Below are positions 61,296-64,000 of a DNA stretch of 64,000 bases, piece after piece (within the stretch, counting starts at the first letter, position 1; each line of letters starts with the position of its first letter). The stretch lies in contig JAUIAV010000007.1 of NCBI GenBank assembly GCA_030425195.1, positions 1-64,000 on the forward strand. The letters are read 5' to 3'. The notes beneath the pieces are model-generated. The model saw only the letters and a list, made by a program, of their open reading frames with translations, was not told where the DNA came from and did not search any database. Source of the DNA: Gammaproteobacteria bacterium (GTDB lineage Bacteria > Pseudomonadota > Gammaproteobacteria > Pseudomonadales > Azotimanducaceae). The translations under genes and the position numbers were made by a program.

Positions 61296-62696
61296 ATGGA
61301 CGTGTATCTGCACAACACCCTCACCGGCAGGAAGGAGATCTTCGAGCCGATCGATCCGGACCGGGTGACCATGTATGTCTGCGGTCCCACGGTGTACGAC
61401 TTCGTGCATATCGGCAACGGCCGGCCGGCCGTGGTGTTCGACGTGCTGAACCGTCTCCTGTCGGCCATCTACCCCCGGGTGGACTATGTCCGGAACATCA
61501 CCGACATCGACGACAAGATCAACAGGACGGCGCTCGAGAACGGTGAGTCCATCTCGGTGCTGGCGGATCGATACACCGATGCGTACGAGGAAGACATCGC
61601 CGCGCTGGGCGTGCTCGAACCTCTGGCCGTACCGCGTGCGACCCACCACATCCCCGAGATCATCCGCATGATCGAGAAGCTGATCGCGGACGGGCATGCC
61701 TACGAGGCGGAAGGTCACGTGCTTTTTCACGTCCCCTCGGATCCCGAGTACGGCAGCCTGTCCCGACGCTCGCTGGAGGACATGGTGGACGGCGCCCGGG
61801 TGGAAGTGGCTCCGTACAAGCGTGACCCGAAGGACTTCGTGCTCTGGAAACCTTCCAGCGACGAGCTGCCCGGCTGGGACAGCCCCTGGGGACGGGGCCG
61901 GCCGGGATGGCATATCGAATGCTCGGCCATGATCGAAAAGCATCTGGGCGAGGTCATCGACATTCACGGCGGCGGCTCGGATCTCACCTTCCCGCACCAT
62001 GAGAATGAAGCGGCGCAGAGCCGTTGCGCCCACGGCAGCAGCGAGTACGTCCACTACTGGCTGCACAACGGCATGCTCACCATGGGTCAGGAGAAGATGT
62101 CCAAGTCCCTCGGCAACGTGGTGACGATCCGGGAACTCCGGGAAAAGTTTTCCGGCGAGGTGCTCCGGTACGCGCTCCTTTCCGCCCAGTACCGCTCTTC
62201 GCTGGCCTGGTCGGAAGACCTGCTGAAGCAGCACAAAGCCAGCCTGGACCGGCTCTACGGTGCGCTGGATCCGGCAGACGACGAAACCAGTGAGCGCTAT
62301 CGGGGACTGGCCATCGAGGACTATCCGGGCGCGGTGGTGGACGCGCTGGTGGACGATCTCAACACGCCGGAGGCGCTCGCCGCCATGCACCGGATCGCCG
62401 GCGAGATTCACAAGGCAACGGACGAAGACGAGAAGCTGCGGCTTCGCCGGGAGCTGCTGGCCGGCGGCTGGCTTCTCGGTCTGCTCGGCCAGCCGGCCAC
62501 CGGGTATTTCCAGGCGGACAGCACCCTGGATGCGGCGACGATCGAGGCCCGTATCGCCGCCCGTGACGAAGCCCGCGCCAGCAGAGACTACGCGGGGGCC
62601 GATGCGATCCGGGACGAGCTGCTGGCTGAGGGCATCGAGCTGGAAGACACCCGCGAGGGCACCCGATGGAAGGTAATCGGGAAACCGGAGCGCTGA
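61296..62696 (+). CDS. cysS: Cysteine-tRNA ligase
   Basis: 466 residues (E. coli 461). Class I synthetase: MYVCGPTVYDFVHIGNGRP holds the first zinc Cys and the HIGH-like HIGN motif, HIECSAMIEKHLGE and GGGSDLTFPHHENEAAQS supply the remaining zinc ligands, and QEKMSKSLGNVVTI is the KMSKS loop. ATP-dependent charging of tRNA-Cys. ATG 61296 follows a CATATACT-like -10 sequence about 40 bases upstream. The end overlaps the FAD monooxygenase gene by 31 bases. Confidence 0.97.
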   Translation: MDVYLHNTLTGRKEIFEPIDPDRVTMYVCGPTVYDFVHIGNGRPAVVFDVLNRLLSAIYPRVDYVRNITDIDDKINRTALENGESISVLADRYTDAYEEDIAALGVLEPLAVPRATHHIPEIIRMIEKLIADGHAYEAEGHVLFHVPSDPEYGSLSRRSLEDMVDGARVEVAPYKRDPKDFVLWKPSSDELPGWDSPWGRGRPGWHIECSAMIEKHLGEVIDIHGGGSDLTFPHHENEAAQSRCAHGSSEYVHYWLHNGMLTMGQEKMSKSLGNVVTIRELREKFSGEVLRYALLSAQYRSSLAWSEDLLKQHKASLDRLYGALDPADDETSERYRGLAIEDYPGAVVDALVDDLNTPEALAAMHRIAGEIHKATDEDEKLRLRRELLAGGWLLGLLGQPATGYFQADSTLDAATIEARIAARDEARASRDYAGADAIRDELLAEGIELEDTREGTRWKVIGKPER

Positions 62697-63877
62697 ACAG
62701 TACCGGCATCGTCGGTGCGGGCCTGGCCGGAACCACACTCGCCATCGCATTGCGGCAGGCCGGTCTGGACGTCCGGCTGTACGACCATACGGCGGTACCC
62801 GGCGAGGGTGTGCCACTGACCCTGACCGCCAACGGGACACGGGTGCTGCACGCGCTGGGCCTGAAGGAGATCCTGAAGGCTCAGGCTCTGTTCCCGGAGT
62901 TTTCGGTGATACGGAGCGCCCGAACCGCGTTTCTTCTCAGTCAGCGGCCGCTCGGCGGCTTTTCCGAAGCCCGCTACGGCGCACCGGACTGTGTGGTGAT
63001 GAGCGGCCGTCTGACCGCCGCCCTGCGGGAGCAGGCTGAACGGCTGACGATTCCCATGGATCTCGGCGCAGCGGTGGAAAGCGCGGAATCCGGCTCGGGG
63101 GCACTGCACCTGGCTGACGGTTCCGTGCGCCATCATCCGGCGCTCGCCGTGGCCTGCGGCCTGCCCCCGGACCCCGAACGCCCCGGACTCACCAATCTGC
63201 TGAACGAAAGACGCTGGCAGCCGGCCATCGGAACCCGCATGGTCCGTGCTATCGGTACGCGGGCCGATCCCAGCCGCGATCACGGACGTTTCCTCACCAC
63301 CTGGGTCACAGACGGACTCATCGCCCTGGAGCAGCCGCTGCCGGCGGAACCCGGCACCCAACGGCTGGCGCTCACCCTGGTGGTGCCGGACTCACCTGGC
63401 GCAGACGACCCTGCCGCTTTCATGGCTGAGCGGCTCGGCAAGGCACACGCTTATCTTCGGGACCTGTTCGAAGACAGGGTGGTCAACTGGGTCGCACATC
63501 CGCAAGCAGACTGCGCCGAGTTCTGGTTTGCAGAGAAGCTGGCCGTGCTCGGAGGGGCCTGCCATGCCCACGCGCCCTTCCCGGAACTCTCTCCTTCCGC
63601 GGCGCTCGAGGATGCCTGGGTGTTGTCGCGGATGATGGAGCGCTGGGAAGATGAGCCGCACCGGGGTTTCGCGGACTATGAGCGATTCCGGAAACCGCGA
63701 GCGCGGCGGTTGCGCGCCTTCTCCGAGAAGGAACGGCGGCAGCTCATGCTGAGCGATCCGTTGAAGGCCTGGAAGAGAAATCTGACCTGGTCCCTGACCA
63801 GCCGCTTTCTGCCCGAGATCAACCTCCAGAAAACGGACTGGCTGTACGGCTACGACTGCATCAAGGGATTCGTCTGA
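62666..63877 (+). CDS. FAD-dependent monooxygenase-like protein
   Basis: 403 residues. Dinucleotide-binding TGIVGAGLAGTTLAIALRQAGLDVRLYDH at the N-terminus is a clear GxGxxG FAD site; the later VLGGACHAHAPFPELSPSAALEDAWVLSRMM is the GD-type second FAD block of aromatic hydroxylases, with Gly-Gly in place of the usual Gly-Asp. A hydroxylase or reductase with unknown substrate. The start at 62666 overlaps cysS by 31 bases. A C-terminal R-x-R stretch (RFRKPRARRLRAF) is notable. Confidence 0.88.
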   Translation: MEGNRETGALNSTGIVGAGLAGTTLAIALRQAGLDVRLYDHTAVPGEGVPLTLTANGTRVLHALGLKEILKAQALFPEFSVIRSARTAFLLSQRPLGGFSEARYGAPDCVVMSGRLTAALREQAERLTIPMDLGAAVESAESGSGALHLADGSVRHHPALAVACGLPPDPERPGLTNLLNERRWQPAIGTRMVRAIGTRADPSRDHGRFLTTWVTDGLIALEQPLPAEPGTQRLALTLVVPDSPGADDPAAFMAERLGKAHAYLRDLFEDRVVNWVAHPQADCAEFWFAEKLAVLGGACHAHAPFPELSPSAALEDAWVLSRMMERWEDEPHRGFADYERFRKPRARRLRAFSEKERRQLMLSDPLKAWKRNLTWSLTSRFLPEINLQKTDWLYGYDCIKGFV

Positions 63878-63965
63878 GGCGCACCTGGAAAGGCCGCGTG
63901 CGCTCACCGGAGCGCTTCCCTACCATAGCCTCTGACGAGAACCCCTCCAGGAGCCGATCACAACC

Positions 63966-64000
63966 ATGAGCCTCAGCATTCAGCAATTTGTCGAAGAACG
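63966..64000 (+). CDS. Start of unidentified gene, cut by window edge
   Basis: ATG 63966 with AGGAG about 12 bases upstream begins MSLSIQQFVEE and runs off the window. Only the first 11 codons are visible; no function can be assigned. Confidence 0.5.
   Translation, partial: MSLSIQQFVEE

Overview
The window is high-GC bacterial chromosome with no rRNA, tRNA, insertion sequence, prophage or CRISPR array that I can see. It reads as a heterotrophic Gammaproteobacterium, probably a marine, oligotroph-like lineage. The basis is an E. coli-type LexA box (TACTGT-N8-ACAGTA), housekeeping genes of proteobacterial type (glcB, asnS, cysS, lipA, hisI), TonB/RND/lipoprotein cell-envelope genes, and many acyl-CoA, SDR, VOC, GST and dioxygenase genes. 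The taxonomic placement is inference.

Layout. 1-2.3 kb: two adjacent acyl-CoA dehydrogenases (the first cut by the window edge), probably a heteromeric pair. 2.4-4.9 kb: a small secreted His/Cys protein and a TonB receptor with His/Glu/Asp-rich loops, probably for zinc or another divalent metal. 5-8 kb: malate synthase G and an exported partner protein, with a 15-bp tandem repeat in front. 8.2-10.1 kb: ThuA-like, SDR and Rieske genes on the minus strand. 10.2-15 kb: an overlapping plus-strand operon of TauD-type dioxygenase, amidohydrolase, acyl-CoA synthetase and methyltransferase. 15-18.3 kb: ABM monooxygenase, a halohydrin dehalogenase-like SDR, a GH-A-type lipoprotein and an SGNH esterase. 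18.3-25 kb: a LexA-controlled small ORF, a Cys-rich SufR/DeoR-like regulator facing a VOC/questin-oxidase-like pair, carotenoid oxygenase, M48 protease, glyoxalase I and GST. 25.3-32.6 kb: RND efflux pair, then a rifampin-phosphotransferase-like multidomain protein with a small membrane partner.

32.8-38.7 kb: dispersed catabolic genes (alpha/beta hydrolase, LLM oxidoreductase, CitE-like lyase, SDR, AhpD-like protein, crotonase). 38.7-42.3 kb: an unusual glutamine-amidotransferase-like protein followed by a TIR-TM-TolB-TPR signalling protein. 42.3-49.3 kb: threonine ammonia-lyase, flavodoxin, several membrane or unknown proteins, DUF482 acetyltransferase, DUF3014 protein, asnS. 49.3-53 kb: a heterodimeric ABC exporter. 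53-53.5 kb: a carboxymuconolactone-decarboxylase-family gene with an in-frame TGA replacing the second Cys of CxxC, followed by a perfect SECIS-like hairpin; this is the strongest discovery in the window, a predicted selenoprotein. 53.5-58.4 kb: PKD-type lipoprotein, acyl-CoA synthetase, HIT protein, GST, and a MarR regulator facing a VOC gene across a perfect operator-like palindrome. 58.4-64 kb: lipA, M17 aminopeptidase, hisI, cysS, FAD monooxygenase and the first codons of another gene.

Start sites were reassigned by Shine-Dalgarno position and family length where the longest open frame looked too long. Several genes appear to use TTG, GTG or possibly CTG/ATC starts. All functional names rest on motifs read by eye; no database search was run.
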